Assembly (NCBI GenBank): GCA_028277645.1 | Contig: JANQFV010000037.1 | Location: forward strand, 62,001-126,000 | Origin: Phycisphaerae bacterium | Lineage (GTDB): Bacteria; Planctomycetota; Phycisphaerae; UBA1845; Fen-1342 | Length of the DNA stretch: 64,000 bases | Direction of reading: 5' to 3' | Shown here: positions 47,111-55,088 of the stretch, one piece after another | Position numbering within the stretch: position 1 is the stretch's first letter | Layout: every line of letters starts with the position of its first letter | Program-made: the position numbers and the translations under genes | Notes under the pieces: generated by a model | Seen by the model: only the letters and a program-made list of their open reading frames with translations | Databases searched by the model: none | What the model was told of the DNA's origin: nothing

Positions 47111-48151
47111 CTAATACTCGTCCTCATCGGTCTCGAGCGCCGGCCCCCATTCGTCGAGATTCTCGAGATATTCGCTCGTGCCACGCGCGACGCACGTCAG
47201 CGGATCATCGGCGACCCGTACATCCAGACCCGACGCCTTCGCGATCACCTGATCCAGCCCGCGTACCAGGGCTCCGCCGCCGGCCAGCGTGATCCCGTTG
47301 TCTACCAGATCCGCCGCCAGTTCCGGCTCAATCTGCTCGAGCGTGTGCAGCACGCCTTCAATGATCTGCCCGACCGGCTCTTTGAGCGCTTCGCGCACCT
47401 CTTCACTGGTGATCATCGCGCGGCGAGGAAGACCGCTGATCATGTCGCGACCCTTGACCTCCATCTTCAGCTCATCTTCGAGCACGGAGGTCGACCCGAT
47501 CTGGATCTTCACATTCTCCGCGGTTTGCGGGCCGATCATGAGGTTATACGTGCGACGCATGTAGTTCATGATCGCCTCGTCCATGTCATCACCGGCCACC
47601 CGCATGGACGTGCAGACCGCGATGTCCAGCAGCGTCATCACCGCGACTTCGGTCGTGCCGCCGCCGATATCGACAATCATCGATGCCCGCGGCTCGTGAA
47701 TCGGCAGTCCCGCCCCCAGCGCGGCCGCCTTGGGCTCTTCAACAATGTGAACGCGCCGCGCACCGGCTCGTTCGGCCGAGTTGTACACGGCACGCTTCTC
47801 GACCGCGGTGATCCCGGACGGCACCGCAACTACCACACGTGGATGCGCCAGCCCGCGATTGCCGTGGACCTTCTTGATGAAGTAGTCGAGCATCGCCTGC
47901 GTGATGTCGAAGTCGGCGATCACCCCGTCTTTCAGCGGCCGCACCGCGCTGATCGACCCCGGCGTCCGCCCCAGCATCTCTTTGGCCGCTAGGCCAACCG
48001 CTTTGCCGTCGGGCGTGTCCAGAACCTCGTTGGTGCCCTTGCGAACCGCGACCACGGACGGCTCGTTGAGGACAATACCCTCACCCCGGACACAGACGAG
48101 GGTATTACAAGTACCCAGGTCGATCCCCATGTCCAGGCTGAACAGCCCCAT
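47111..48151 (-). CDS. mreB: Rod-shape determining actin homologue MreB
   Basis: The actin-fold ATPase that directs lateral wall synthesis, 346 residues. DMGIDLGTCNTLVCVRGEGI (phosphate 1), VAVPSGITAVEKRAVYNSAE, EEPKAAALGAGLP, MIVDIGGGTTEVAVM (phosphate 2) and ITLAGGGALVRGLDQ. An acidic C-terminal tail (DEWGPALETDEDEY) is present. I take ATG 48151; a GTG six codons upstream is open. The presence of mreBC implies a peptidoglycan wall with directed synthesis. Confidence 0.96.
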   Translation of the reverse strand: MGLFSLDMGIDLGTCNTLVCVRGEGIVLNEPSVVAVRKGTNEVLDTPDGKAVGLAAKEMLGRTPGSISAVRPLKDGVIADFDITQAMLDYFIKKVHGNRGLAHPRVVVAVPSGITAVEKRAVYNSAERAGARRVHIVEEPKAAALGAGLPIHEPRASMIVDIGGGTTEVAVMTLLDIAVCTSMRVAGDDMDEAIMNYMRRTYNLMIGPQTAENVKIQIGSTSVLEDELKMEVKGRDMISGLPRRAMITSEEVREALKEPVGQIIEGVLHTLEQIEPELAADLVDNGITLAGGGALVRGLDQVIAKASGLDVRVADDPLTCVARGTSEYLENLDEWGPALETDEDEY

Positions 48152-48274
48152 CAGGCGGCGAAGAAACACCGCTGTCTCCGAATTGAACTTGTGGCAACCG
48201 ACAACACGCTCAACCGCGCCAAGATCTTAACGCGCTGCCGATCTGTCTGGCACGTCCTTGCGCCACGCGGCGCA

Positions 48275-48442
48275 CTATCCACCGCCCGGCGGCAGCAGCC
48301 CGCCGAGCATGGTAACTGCGCGATATCCGACATACACCGTGGCCGAGAGCAGGCACAGAAATGCGATCAGCAGCAAAGCCGTATAAATGTCGCTCTCAGC
48401 AGCCGGTCGCGGGCCTTGCGGGCCGGTGTTCATGCTCGTCAT
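48275..48442 (-). CDS. 55-residue single-pass membrane protein
   Basis: A small gene missed at the usual length cut-off. It reads MTSMNTGPQGPRPAAESDIY, then a hydrophobic run LLLIAFLCLLSATVYVGYRAV, and ends in a Gly/Pro-rich tail. The ATG at 48442 has GAGG seven bases upstream and lies 13 bases after the stop of the anchored coiled-coil gene, so the two are surely one operon. Third positions are mostly G or C as in neighbours. The family is unknown to me. Confidence 0.65.
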   Translation of the reverse strand: MTSMNTGPQGPRPAAESDIYTALLLIAFLCLLSATVYVGYRAVTMLGGLLPPGGG

Positions 48443-48455
48443 CACCAACCTCGCT

Positions 48456-49331
48456 TTACTGGGCCTCGAGTCCGTACGCGACGCGATCGCCGGTCACCAC
48501 CTGCTGCCCGGAGGCCAGCATAGTGATCTTACCACCCGCCTCCTTCGGCCGGACGGTCTCAACCTCCAGATCGCCGACATAGGTCCCATCGCGATAGACC
48601 ATGAACGTCATGCCCTCGACCACGCCCGAGCTCTCGCCGACGTTGATACTGGCATAACGCCCATCCACCAGCGAAACCTCGCCCATAATCGGGCCGGCCG
48701 CGACCGGCGTCACGGGCACCACCTGATCCGGCACGTCCTCGCCGGTTGGTGCCCGGCGTCCCGTCGCCATCGCCTGACGCAGCGATTTGCTCTCCTCCTC
48801 AGCCGCGTAGAGCCGTTCCTGGAGATTACGAATCTGATCATTGCGGATCGTGAGATCGCCGGTCACCTCGAGCAGCCGGCTTGCCAGCCGCTGATTGCGC
48901 GTCTGCAGGTCAATGTTCTGCGAAACCAGCTCCTGATTCTGCTTCTGCGCCGCCGTCAGTTCCGCCATTTGCAGGTCGAGCACTTCTTCCAGCTTCTTGC
49001 GGCCCGCCTCGGCGGCGATTTTCTCATTGGTCACACGGGCCAAGTCGCTGCGCGCCTGCGCCAGCTCGTCGCCGATCCGGCGCAACTCCGATTCCTTGGT
49101 AGCAATGGAGCGGTCCCGCACCTTGATCGCATCGTCCTTGACGGCCAATCCGGCGGCCAGCGTGGCCTCAGCCTGCATGCGCTGCACCAGTTCCGCCTCG
49201 TACAGCTCCTGGTAGCGGGCGATTGTGTCTTCGGACTTCGACCAGCGCGCCGCGGTCGCTACCGTGAGACAGCTCAACACAATCGCTGTCACGGTCGTCA
49301 GAACCACGAATACCTTGGTCATTGTGCTCAC
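48456..49331 (-). CDS. Membrane-anchored coiled-coil protein with C-terminal beta domain
   Basis: A 291-residue product: an N-terminal hydrophobic segment (residues 5-28) that may be a signal anchor, a long coiled coil at about 35-175 (many Glu, Gln, Arg and Leu in heptads) and a C-terminal small beta domain (residues 205-290: VDGRYASINVGESSGVVEGM and DLEVETVRPKEAGGKITML). The beta domain recalls the C-terminal part of some MreC-like or flagellar-assembly proteins. It is next to mreBC. The GTG at 49331 has GGAG seven bases upstream; ATG 49322 is an alternative. Confidence 0.75.
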   Translation of the reverse strand: MSTMTKVFVVLTTVTAIVLSCLTVATAARWSKSEDTIARYQELYEAELVQRMQAEATLAAGLAVKDDAIKVRDRSIATKESELRRIGDELAQARSDLARVTNEKIAAEAGRKKLEEVLDLQMAELTAAQKQNQELVSQNIDLQTRNQRLASRLLEVTGDLTIRNDQIRNLQERLYAAEEESKSLRQAMATGRRAPTGEDVPDQVVPVTPVAAGPIMGEVSLVDGRYASINVGESSGVVEGMTFMVYRDGTYVGDLEVETVRPKEAGGKITMLASGQQVVTGDRVAYGLEAQ

Positions 49332-49411
49332 GGGCTTACTCCTTCACACACCACGCTCGTGCTGGCGGCCAAGTCCCTCTCGACAGCCTGCCCACCGGAC
49401 AAACCGGCCGG

Positions 49412-49439
49412 ATTGTACGGCCCACAGGCCGTATTGCAA
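49412..49439 (-). promoter_or_regulatory. Promoter with a perfect dyad in its spacer
   Basis: Minus strand TTGCAA, 16 bases, TACAAT. The spacer and the first bases of the -10 form TACGGCC-TGTG-GGCCGTA (49416-49433), a perfect seven-base dyad that a repressor or activator could bind. It drives the coiled-coil gene and the small membrane protein, with a leader of about 75 bases. Confidence 0.6.
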
Positions 49440-49601
49440 CTGTGCATTGTGCCGCGGTACCGACTGCGCCGCAACCCGCACCACGCGCGCCGGCCGTTGG
49501 CAATGCAGCCTGTCGCCGCGTACGCTATTGCCCGGCAATGCGGGACGCGAACGCCGGCGTCGCGGACGCGTGGGATCCAATCGGCCGGCCCCGGATCACG
49601 C

Positions 49602-50654
49602 ATGGAACTGACAGTCACGCTTCGGCAACCCCACCGTCGGGCCGAGCTCTTCGGTCCGGGCGACAAGCACCTGCGCGAGTTGCGCAGCCTGCTGAACGTT
49701 AAGATCCAGGCCCGCACGAACACGGTCCGCATCCTCGGCGACCCGCCGGACGTCGCCCGCGCCGCCTCCGTGCTCGAACGCATGCAGGACACGCTGCAAT
49801 CTCAGCCGTACGTCGACGAGAACGCCGTCCGGATCGCTCTGGCTGAAATCGAGGAACGCGAGGGCGGATCACGACCCGAGGCGATCAGCGTCTTCGCCCG
49901 CGACAACCTGATCTGCCCCAAGACCGACGGCCAGCGCGATTACGTTCACGCCATGCTCAACACTGACCTAGTCTTCTGCCTCGGCCCGGCCGGCACAGGC
50001 AAGACCTACCTGGCGGTGGCCGTAGCCGTACATTTGTTGAAACTCGGCCGCACGAAGCGCATCGCCCTGGTGCGCCCGGCCGTCGAGGCCGGCGAGCGAC
50101 TGGGCTTCCTGCCCGGCGATCTCCAGCAAAAGGTCAACCCCTACCTGCGACCGCTGTTCGACGCCATGCACGACATGATGACCTACGATCAACTGAAACG
50201 TTTCATGGTCAACGACATCATCGAGGTCATCCCGCTGGCGTACATGCGTGGCCGCACGCTCAATAACGCGATTATCATCCTGGATGAAGCGCAGAACGCT
50301 ACCCCGTCGCAGATGCTCATGTTCCTCACCCGCCTGGGGCAGAACAGCAAGATGATCGTCACCGGCGACGACAGCCAGGTGGATCTGGAGCCCAACCAGG
50401 AATCGGGGCTGACCGACGCTACCCGCCGACTGGCCCGCTGCGACGGCGTGCGTATCCTCCGGCTGCGCGACCGCGACATCGTTCGACACCGCCTGGTGCA
50501 GGACATAGTGGCGGCCTACGCACCGGACAACACCACCGGGCAGCTCATGCGCACGTCCGAGAAAAACCCGACTACAAGCCCCGACCAGCCCCGGACAGCG
50601 ACGGATTCCGAACTGCCGGTCAAGCCGTCTGCGAGTTCCGACGACCGCGTGTAA
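49602..50654 (+). CDS. PhoH-like ATPase
   Basis: A 350-residue PhoH-family protein. An N-terminal KH-like segment (residues 20-65) precedes the P-loop domain: Walker A GPAGTGKT at 128-135 and Walker B IIILDEAQN near 225-232, with GDDSQVDL after it. PhoH/YbeZ proteins act in RNA metabolism and usually neighbour ybeY and a 7TM-HD gene; the latter follows directly, ybeY does not. ATG 49602 is chosen; the frame is open far upstream on the antisense of the coiled-coil gene, which is shadow. The Thr/Pro/Ser-rich tail is probably disordered. Confidence 0.93.
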   Translation: MELTVTLRQPHRRAELFGPGDKHLRELRSLLNVKIQARTNTVRILGDPPDVARAASVLERMQDTLQSQPYVDENAVRIALAEIEEREGGSRPEAISVFARDNLICPKTDGQRDYVHAMLNTDLVFCLGPAGTGKTYLAVAVAVHLLKLGRTKRIALVRPAVEAGERLGFLPGDLQQKVNPYLRPLFDAMHDMMTYDQLKRFMVNDIIEVIPLAYMRGRTLNNAIIILDEAQNATPSQMLMFLTRLGQNSKMIVTGDDSQVDLEPNQESGLTDATRRLARCDGVRILRLRDRDIVRHRLVQDIVAAYAPDNTTGQLMRTSEKNPTTSPDQPRTATDSELPVKPSASSDDRV

Positions 50655-50655
50655 G

Positions 50656-52938
50656 ATGGCCCTCTTCAGTCGCCCCACCGCCCGCCAGAAAGAGATTCGC
50701 CGCTCGAAGGCTGAGCGGCTGCCGGCGTGGTATCGCCGCATCGCCGGTCGACTGAACTTGCGCGCGTTCGCCCTGATCTTTTTCTGTGCGCTGACGGGCG
50801 CATTCATCGTCAACTTCGGCGAAGACGAGCTGAGCCTGCGGGAGGGAACCTGGGTTCCACGTGCGATGACCGCTCGGGTCGAATTCCGCATCGCGGATGA
50901 CGACCGTACCGTCGCCATGCGTACGCGGGCCCGTGACAACGCGCCCAACTACTACGCGCTCGATGCGTCGCTCCTACAGGACATCGGCAACCGCCTGAAA
51001 AATGCCCTGCGTGTCGCGCGTGAGAACGCTGACAACCCCGAGCAGATTCGCACGCAGGCCGCCGCGATCAGCGTGACGCTTGACGACGCGGGCCTGGCGG
51101 AACTCCAGCGGATCGCTGGGGCGGACGAGGCTGCCAGTTTTGAGCACGCCGTCGACCGCGCCCTGCTGGCCCTGCGCCGCCAACCGCTCGTTCAGGCCGA
51201 AGAGCGCGCGATCCGCCGCACCGGCGAGAAGGCGATCCTCCAGGACAACGCGGAGGGCGTCGAACGGGATGTCTCGGTACTCCGCCTGATCTTCGACACC
51301 GACGGCGAAGGCGTCGAGCGCGCCGCCGCCGCAGGGGCGGCCGAGTTCCCCACGCCGCTACGGCCGAGCATCGAAACCTCGCTGCTGAACATGCTCGCCG
51401 CTGAGACGCCCGACCGCTTTCGACCGCTGTACAGGTACGACGGTGAGCGCTCCACGCTCGCTGCCAGCGAGGCAGAAGATGCCGTCACGACGCAGTACGA
51501 CGTCTACGCCATCGGGGATCGGCTCTCCGACGCGGGCCCGATCACGCGCGACGAGCTCGATCTGCTGCGGGCCGAAAGCGAGGCGTACCACGCTTGGCTG
51601 GGTAGTGATCCCCTGGCGGCTCGAAACCACCTGCGCGCCGCGCTGGGCCGCGGGCTCCTCGCATTCATAATCATCCTGAGTCTCGGCAGCTACATCGTCG
51701 TGCACTACGATGAGCGGCTCGGTAATCTCCGTCGCCGGCTCGTGACGGCCTGTACGTTACTGATCTGCCTACTGCTCGGCCGTCTGGCCTACCTCGAGGG
51801 CGTCACGCCCTTCATCGCTGTCGGCGTCCAGGCTTTCGTCGTGACGCTGCTGGTGATCACCTCTGTTCGTGGCGTCGCGCACGTCACCAGCGGCCTGGTC
51901 GCACTGACGATAGCGCTCGCGGCGCGTCAGGACGTCGGCTTTGTGCTAACGCTGGTTGCCACATCCATCGTGCTGCTCTTCGGCTTACGCGACCTACGAC
52001 ACCGCGGCCGGATCATCGCCGTCGGAACCGCGGCGGCGATCGTGGCCGGACTCATGGCACTGCTCACCGGTCTGGTCGATCAGCAGAGTCTGTGGTTCAT
52101 GCTTCGTACGCACGCACTTTGGGCCGCCGGCACAACACTGCTCGCGGCGTTCCTGGTTGAGGGGCTCCTGCCCCACATCGAGCGTCTCTTCGGCGTGACA
52201 ACCAACCTCACGCTGCTCGAATGGTGCGACCCCAACAAACCCCTGCTGCGGACGCTCGCGGCAGAGTCCCCAGGCACGTACAACCACTCTCTGCTGGTCG
52301 GCACGCTCGCCGACGCGGCGGCTGAAGCCATCGGTGCGAACGGCCTGCTCGCCCGCACTGGCGCGTACTACCATGACATTGGCAAAATCAACAAGCCCGG
52401 CTACTTCGTCGAGAACCAAGCCATGGACCTGGGCAACCGGCACGAGCGTCTGAGCCCGGCTATGAGCCACCTGATCATCATCGGCCATGTCAAGGACGGC
52501 ATCGAAATGGCCAAGGAGTACAACCTGCCGACGCGGCTGCGCCCGTTCATACCGGAGCACCACGGTACATGTGTCGTCGAGTATTTCTTCCACGCCGCCA
52601 CACAGGCTCGCAAGCCGGGCGACGCCGCGGTCTCCGACAGCGAGTTCCGCTACCCCGGTCCGAAACCGCAATCACGCGAGACGGCCATCGTGATGATCTG
52701 TGACGCCGTCGAGGGCGCCGTGCGGGCCATGCCCGAGCCGACGCCGGGCCGGATCGAGGACGTCGTCGATCGGATCATCCAGAAACGTCTGATGGACGAG
52801 CAGTTCGACGAGTGCGACCTGACCTTCCGCGAACTGGCCGTAATCCACAAGGCCCTCACCAAGAGCCTCAATAGCATCTACCACGGCCGCATCACGTACC
52901 CCAGCGAAGAAAAATCCCAGACGCGTTCCGCCTCCTGA
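50656..52938 (+). CDS. 7TM-HD phosphodiesterase (PgpH-like)
   Basis: A 760-residue membrane protein: one N-terminal helix (about 36-55), a large extracytoplasmic domain (60-330), a bundle of about seven helices (335-500) and a cytoplasmic HD domain. The HD residues are NHSLLVG, YYHDIGK, ENQ, IIIGHVKDG and PEHHGT. In Listeria and other bacteria, PgpH of this architecture hydrolyses cyclic di-AMP. The ATG is one base past the phoH stop, so expression is coupled. Whether c-di-AMP is made in this organism is not shown in the window. Confidence 0.9.
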   Translation: MALFSRPTARQKEIRRSKAERLPAWYRRIAGRLNLRAFALIFFCALTGAFIVNFGEDELSLREGTWVPRAMTARVEFRIADDDRTVAMRTRARDNAPNYYALDASLLQDIGNRLKNALRVARENADNPEQIRTQAAAISVTLDDAGLAELQRIAGADEAASFEHAVDRALLALRRQPLVQAEERAIRRTGEKAILQDNAEGVERDVSVLRLIFDTDGEGVERAAAAGAAEFPTPLRPSIETSLLNMLAAETPDRFRPLYRYDGERSTLAASEAEDAVTTQYDVYAIGDRLSDAGPITRDELDLLRAESEAYHAWLGSDPLAARNHLRAALGRGLLAFIIILSLGSYIVVHYDERLGNLRRRLVTACTLLICLLLGRLAYLEGVTPFIAVGVQAFVVTLLVITSVRGVAHVTSGLVALTIALAARQDVGFVLTLVATSIVLLFGLRDLRHRGRIIAVGTAAAIVAGLMALLTGLVDQQSLWFMLRTHALWAAGTTLLAAFLVEGLLPHIERLFGVTTNLTLLEWCDPNKPLLRTLAAESPGTYNHSLLVGTLADAAAEAIGANGLLARTGAYYHDIGKINKPGYFVENQAMDLGNRHERLSPAMSHLIIIGHVKDGIEMAKEYNLPTRLRPFIPEHHGTCVVEYFFHAATQARKPGDAAVSDSEFRYPGPKPQSRETAIVMICDAVEGAVRAMPEPTPGRIEDVVDRIIQKRLMDEQFDECDLTFRELAVIHKALTKSLNSIYHGRITYPSEEKSQTRSAS

Positions 52939-53049
52939 GCGTACCGCCGGCCCCAGCCCTTGCCTCGTGGCTGGGCCGTGCTATCGTCTCGCACTGGAAA
53001 CGGAGGTCCCCGTGCGCGCCGCATCGTCGCGCATTGGAGGTACAGGGCA

Positions 53050-53952
53050 ATGACCGAGGCAGAAGCGGATCAACTCCGCAGTAAACGTAAGCGCAGCCGT
53101 ATCTGGATGGCGATCCAGCGCCTCGTCCGCACGCGGCTCACCACCGGTATCATCACCATCCTGCCGGTGCTGATCACCGTCTGGGTGGTACAGCTTATTT
53201 TCATCTGGATGCGCGACGCGTCGCGCTGGGTAATCAAGGCGGTTCTGCTGGCCGGTACTCCAACCGATGACGCCGAAGCGCCACCGATGCTGGCTCAGTT
53301 GGGATTCGATTGGGAGAAGTGGCAGCGACTTGAGGCGCTGGGTCTGCCACACCGTCAGGAGCAGTTCTTCGAGCTGATGCCCTGGCACGTGCAGTGGGGC
53401 ATCGCGTTCTTCTCGGTCGCAGTTACGATCTTCTTTCTCTACACGATTGGCCTGTTTGCGGCGAACATCTTCGGTCGCCGGGCCATCGAGTCGCTGGAGC
53501 AGCTCGTCGACCGCGTGCCGCTGATCAAGACGGTCTACCGCGGTCTCAAACAGATTCTGGCGAGCTTCACCAGCGACAGCACGCAGAGCTTCCGCCGGGC
53601 GGCACTGGTGCCGTTCCCGCAGGAGAAGATGCGCTGCGTCGGCTTCATCACCAACACGTTCAAGGACTCGCATACCGGCGAAGAGTTGTGCTCGGTCTTC
53701 ATCGCCACCACCCCCAACCCAACGACCGGCTACCTCCAGATCCTCAAGCGCAACGACCTCACCGAGTTGCCCTGGAGCGTCGAAGAGTCCATCCGCTGCG
53801 TAATGTCCGGCGGCATCCTGAAACCTGACTACCTGACGATCGTGCCCAACAAGGACCTGCCGGAAGAGCTGCGCATGAAGGATCCGCTGCCGGAGACGAA
53901 AGGACCGTTGGACGGGTCGCAGATCGCCGAATCTAATCAGCCGGACAAGTAA
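53050..53952 (+). CDS. DUF502-family membrane protein
   Basis: A 300-residue protein with an initial basic segment and two hydrophobic regions (about 30-55 and 117-145), then a soluble domain. VDRVPLIKTVYRGLKQILAS and VGFITNTFKDSHTGEE are family features. The function of DUF502 proteins is not known to me. ATG 53050 has GGAGG nine bases upstream; the earlier 30 codons in frame have no ribosome binding site. It follows the 7TM-HD gene by 111 bases. Confidence 0.85.
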   Translation: MTEAEADQLRSKRKRSRIWMAIQRLVRTRLTTGIITILPVLITVWVVQLIFIWMRDASRWVIKAVLLAGTPTDDAEAPPMLAQLGFDWEKWQRLEALGLPHRQEQFFELMPWHVQWGIAFFSVAVTIFFLYTIGLFAANIFGRRAIESLEQLVDRVPLIKTVYRGLKQILASFTSDSTQSFRRAALVPFPQEKMRCVGFITNTFKDSHTGEELCSVFIATTPNPTTGYLQILKRNDLTELPWSVEESIRCVMSGGILKPDYLTIVPNKDLPEELRMKDPLPETKGPLDGSQIAESNQPDK

Positions 53953-54155
53953 CCAGCCGTGCGACTGGGGTGGTTGCCCTAGGCGAGCTCCCGCCGCGTA
54001 CGGACCTGGAGCGGCCGAAGCTTCGCGGAAGCGTCTGACACAGGGCACAAAACGGCTATTGAGCACTCTTTATCACTACGAAATTTAACGTGGACTGATA
54101 ATACCGTTGCAGGCGTTCGACCGACGTCGGCAATCGCGAGAAAAACGCAATTGAA
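53953..54155. other. AT-richer gap without a gene
   Basis: The 203 bases after the DUF502 gene are AT-richer than the surroundings, especially from 54,060 on. No coding frame or clear terminator is visible. A promoter and a structured element follow. Confidence 0.4.
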
Positions 54156-54183
54156 TTGCTTTCGCAAAAATCTACGATATAGT
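54156..54183 (+). promoter_or_regulatory. Candidate promoter of the structured element
   Basis: TTGCTT, 16 bases, TATAGT. Transcription would begin at about 54190, which is exactly where the 5' arm of the structured element starts. Confidence 0.5.
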
Positions 54184-54189
54184 GTAGAT

Positions 54190-54266
54190 GAGAAACCTGG
54201 AGCGCTAGCCGAGGGTTTGGGTTTATCCCGATCGCCTATGACAGCTAGCCCATCCAGGTTTTTCGC
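54190..54266 (+). ncRNA. Candidate small structured RNA
   Basis: A 76-base element whose ends pair: GAAACCTGGA then GCTAGC on the left (54192-54209) and GCTAGC then TCCAGGTTTTTC on the right (54244-54264). The middle contains a small GGG-TTTAT-CCC hairpin. The right arm ends in a T5 run, as in an intrinsic terminator, and a promoter-like sequence stands just upstream. No open frame of use lies inside. It is not a tRNA: there is no T-loop. It could instead be an unusually large bidirectional terminator between convergent genes. Confidence 0.45.
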
Positions 54267-54268
54267 GT

Positions 54269-55078
54269 TTAGCGACGGCGTTGTCGGCGCTCTTTGCGGG
54301 TGGGAGGCTTCCAGAACCAGACACTGAACTTCGGGAAATGCTTGCGCAGTGAGTCCTTGACGTACCCCCGCCAGAAACCTGCCGAGAACTGGCGCACACC
54401 GACGGACTGCAGCGCTGCCGCGAGATAGTCACGCACTTCGAGTTTCACTGGCTTGCGCGCCGGGACCAGCGACTGATGCAGCCCCCCGGTCAAAAGATCG
54501 CAGAGTTGCAGGCACTGGTTCGCGTCACGCCAGGACTCGATGTGTTCGAACGTCTCAACGAACGGCGATTCACCCTCATAGTTCTCGGTGAAGCGATACC
54601 GCAGATGCTCAAGCACATCGTATCCGTACATAACGCGTAGCTTGTCCAGCAAGAGGCGCGCGTGGTAGATCGGCTCGCCAAGTGTCGGCTCTTTCAATTC
54701 CGGATGTAGGAGCATCTCGGCCCATTTCTTGTACGCCCGTCTTCGCTTCAACGCATCCGGATCGAATGGACCACCAAAATGCGAGCCATCCCAAACCGAC
54801 CAGTCGACAACAACGCTGCGGTAATAGCATGATTGCGCAATGAAACAGTCGATCCATGCTTTCGCGACATTTACGTCGCGTGGCGATCGGAACTCCGTGA
54901 GATGCAGCTCCTTGAAACGAGCCTTGCGTTTGGGCGACTTATTGAAGTAGCCCTGCTCTTCTTTCACACGGCACAGCGCGGAATGCAGCGCGCCGTGATC
55001 TGGGACAAAGAGCATGCCGAGGATAAGCCACTTGTCGTCGTGCGTTCCCGACTCATCGACGTATATTCGAAACCGCAC
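54269..55078 (-). CDS. DUF3800-family protein
   Basis: A 269-residue protein with the DUF3800 start RFRIYVDESGTHDDKWLILG, whose Asp and Glu recall an RNase H-like active site. Later conserved parts are LHLTEFRSPRDVNVAKAW and DANQCLQLCDLLTGG. Members are frequent in accessory DNA; the activity is not established. The start is GTG with AGGG seven bases upstream, ten bases after the aminotransferase stop. Base composition is lower in G+C than its neighbours, suggesting later arrival. Confidence 0.82.
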   Translation of the reverse strand: MRFRIYVDESGTHDDKWLILGMLFVPDHGALHSALCRVKEEQGYFNKSPKRKARFKELHLTEFRSPRDVNVAKAWIDCFIAQSCYYRSVVVDWSVWDGSHFGGPFDPDALKRRRAYKKWAEMLLHPELKEPTLGEPIYHARLLLDKLRVMYGYDVLEHLRYRFTENYEGESPFVETFEHIESWRDANQCLQLCDLLTGGLHQSLVPARKPVKLEVRDYLAAALQSVGVRQFSAGFWRGYVKDSLRKHFPKFSVWFWKPPTRKERRQRRR

Positions 55079-55088
55079 CTGAGTCCCT

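Noticed and set aside
46946-47992. A 348-codon plus frame opposite mreB
   Set aside because: mreB has all actin-fold motifs; the plus frame is a shadow.
48387-49601. A 405-codon N-terminal extension of the PhoH frame
   Set aside because: It runs antisense through the coiled-coil gene and the small membrane protein; PhoH homology begins only at ATG 49602.
54190-54266. The structured element read as a tRNA or a known riboswitch
   Set aside because: No T-loop, no D-loop and no anticodon arm; no aptamer core that I recognise, and no gene directly downstream on the same strand.
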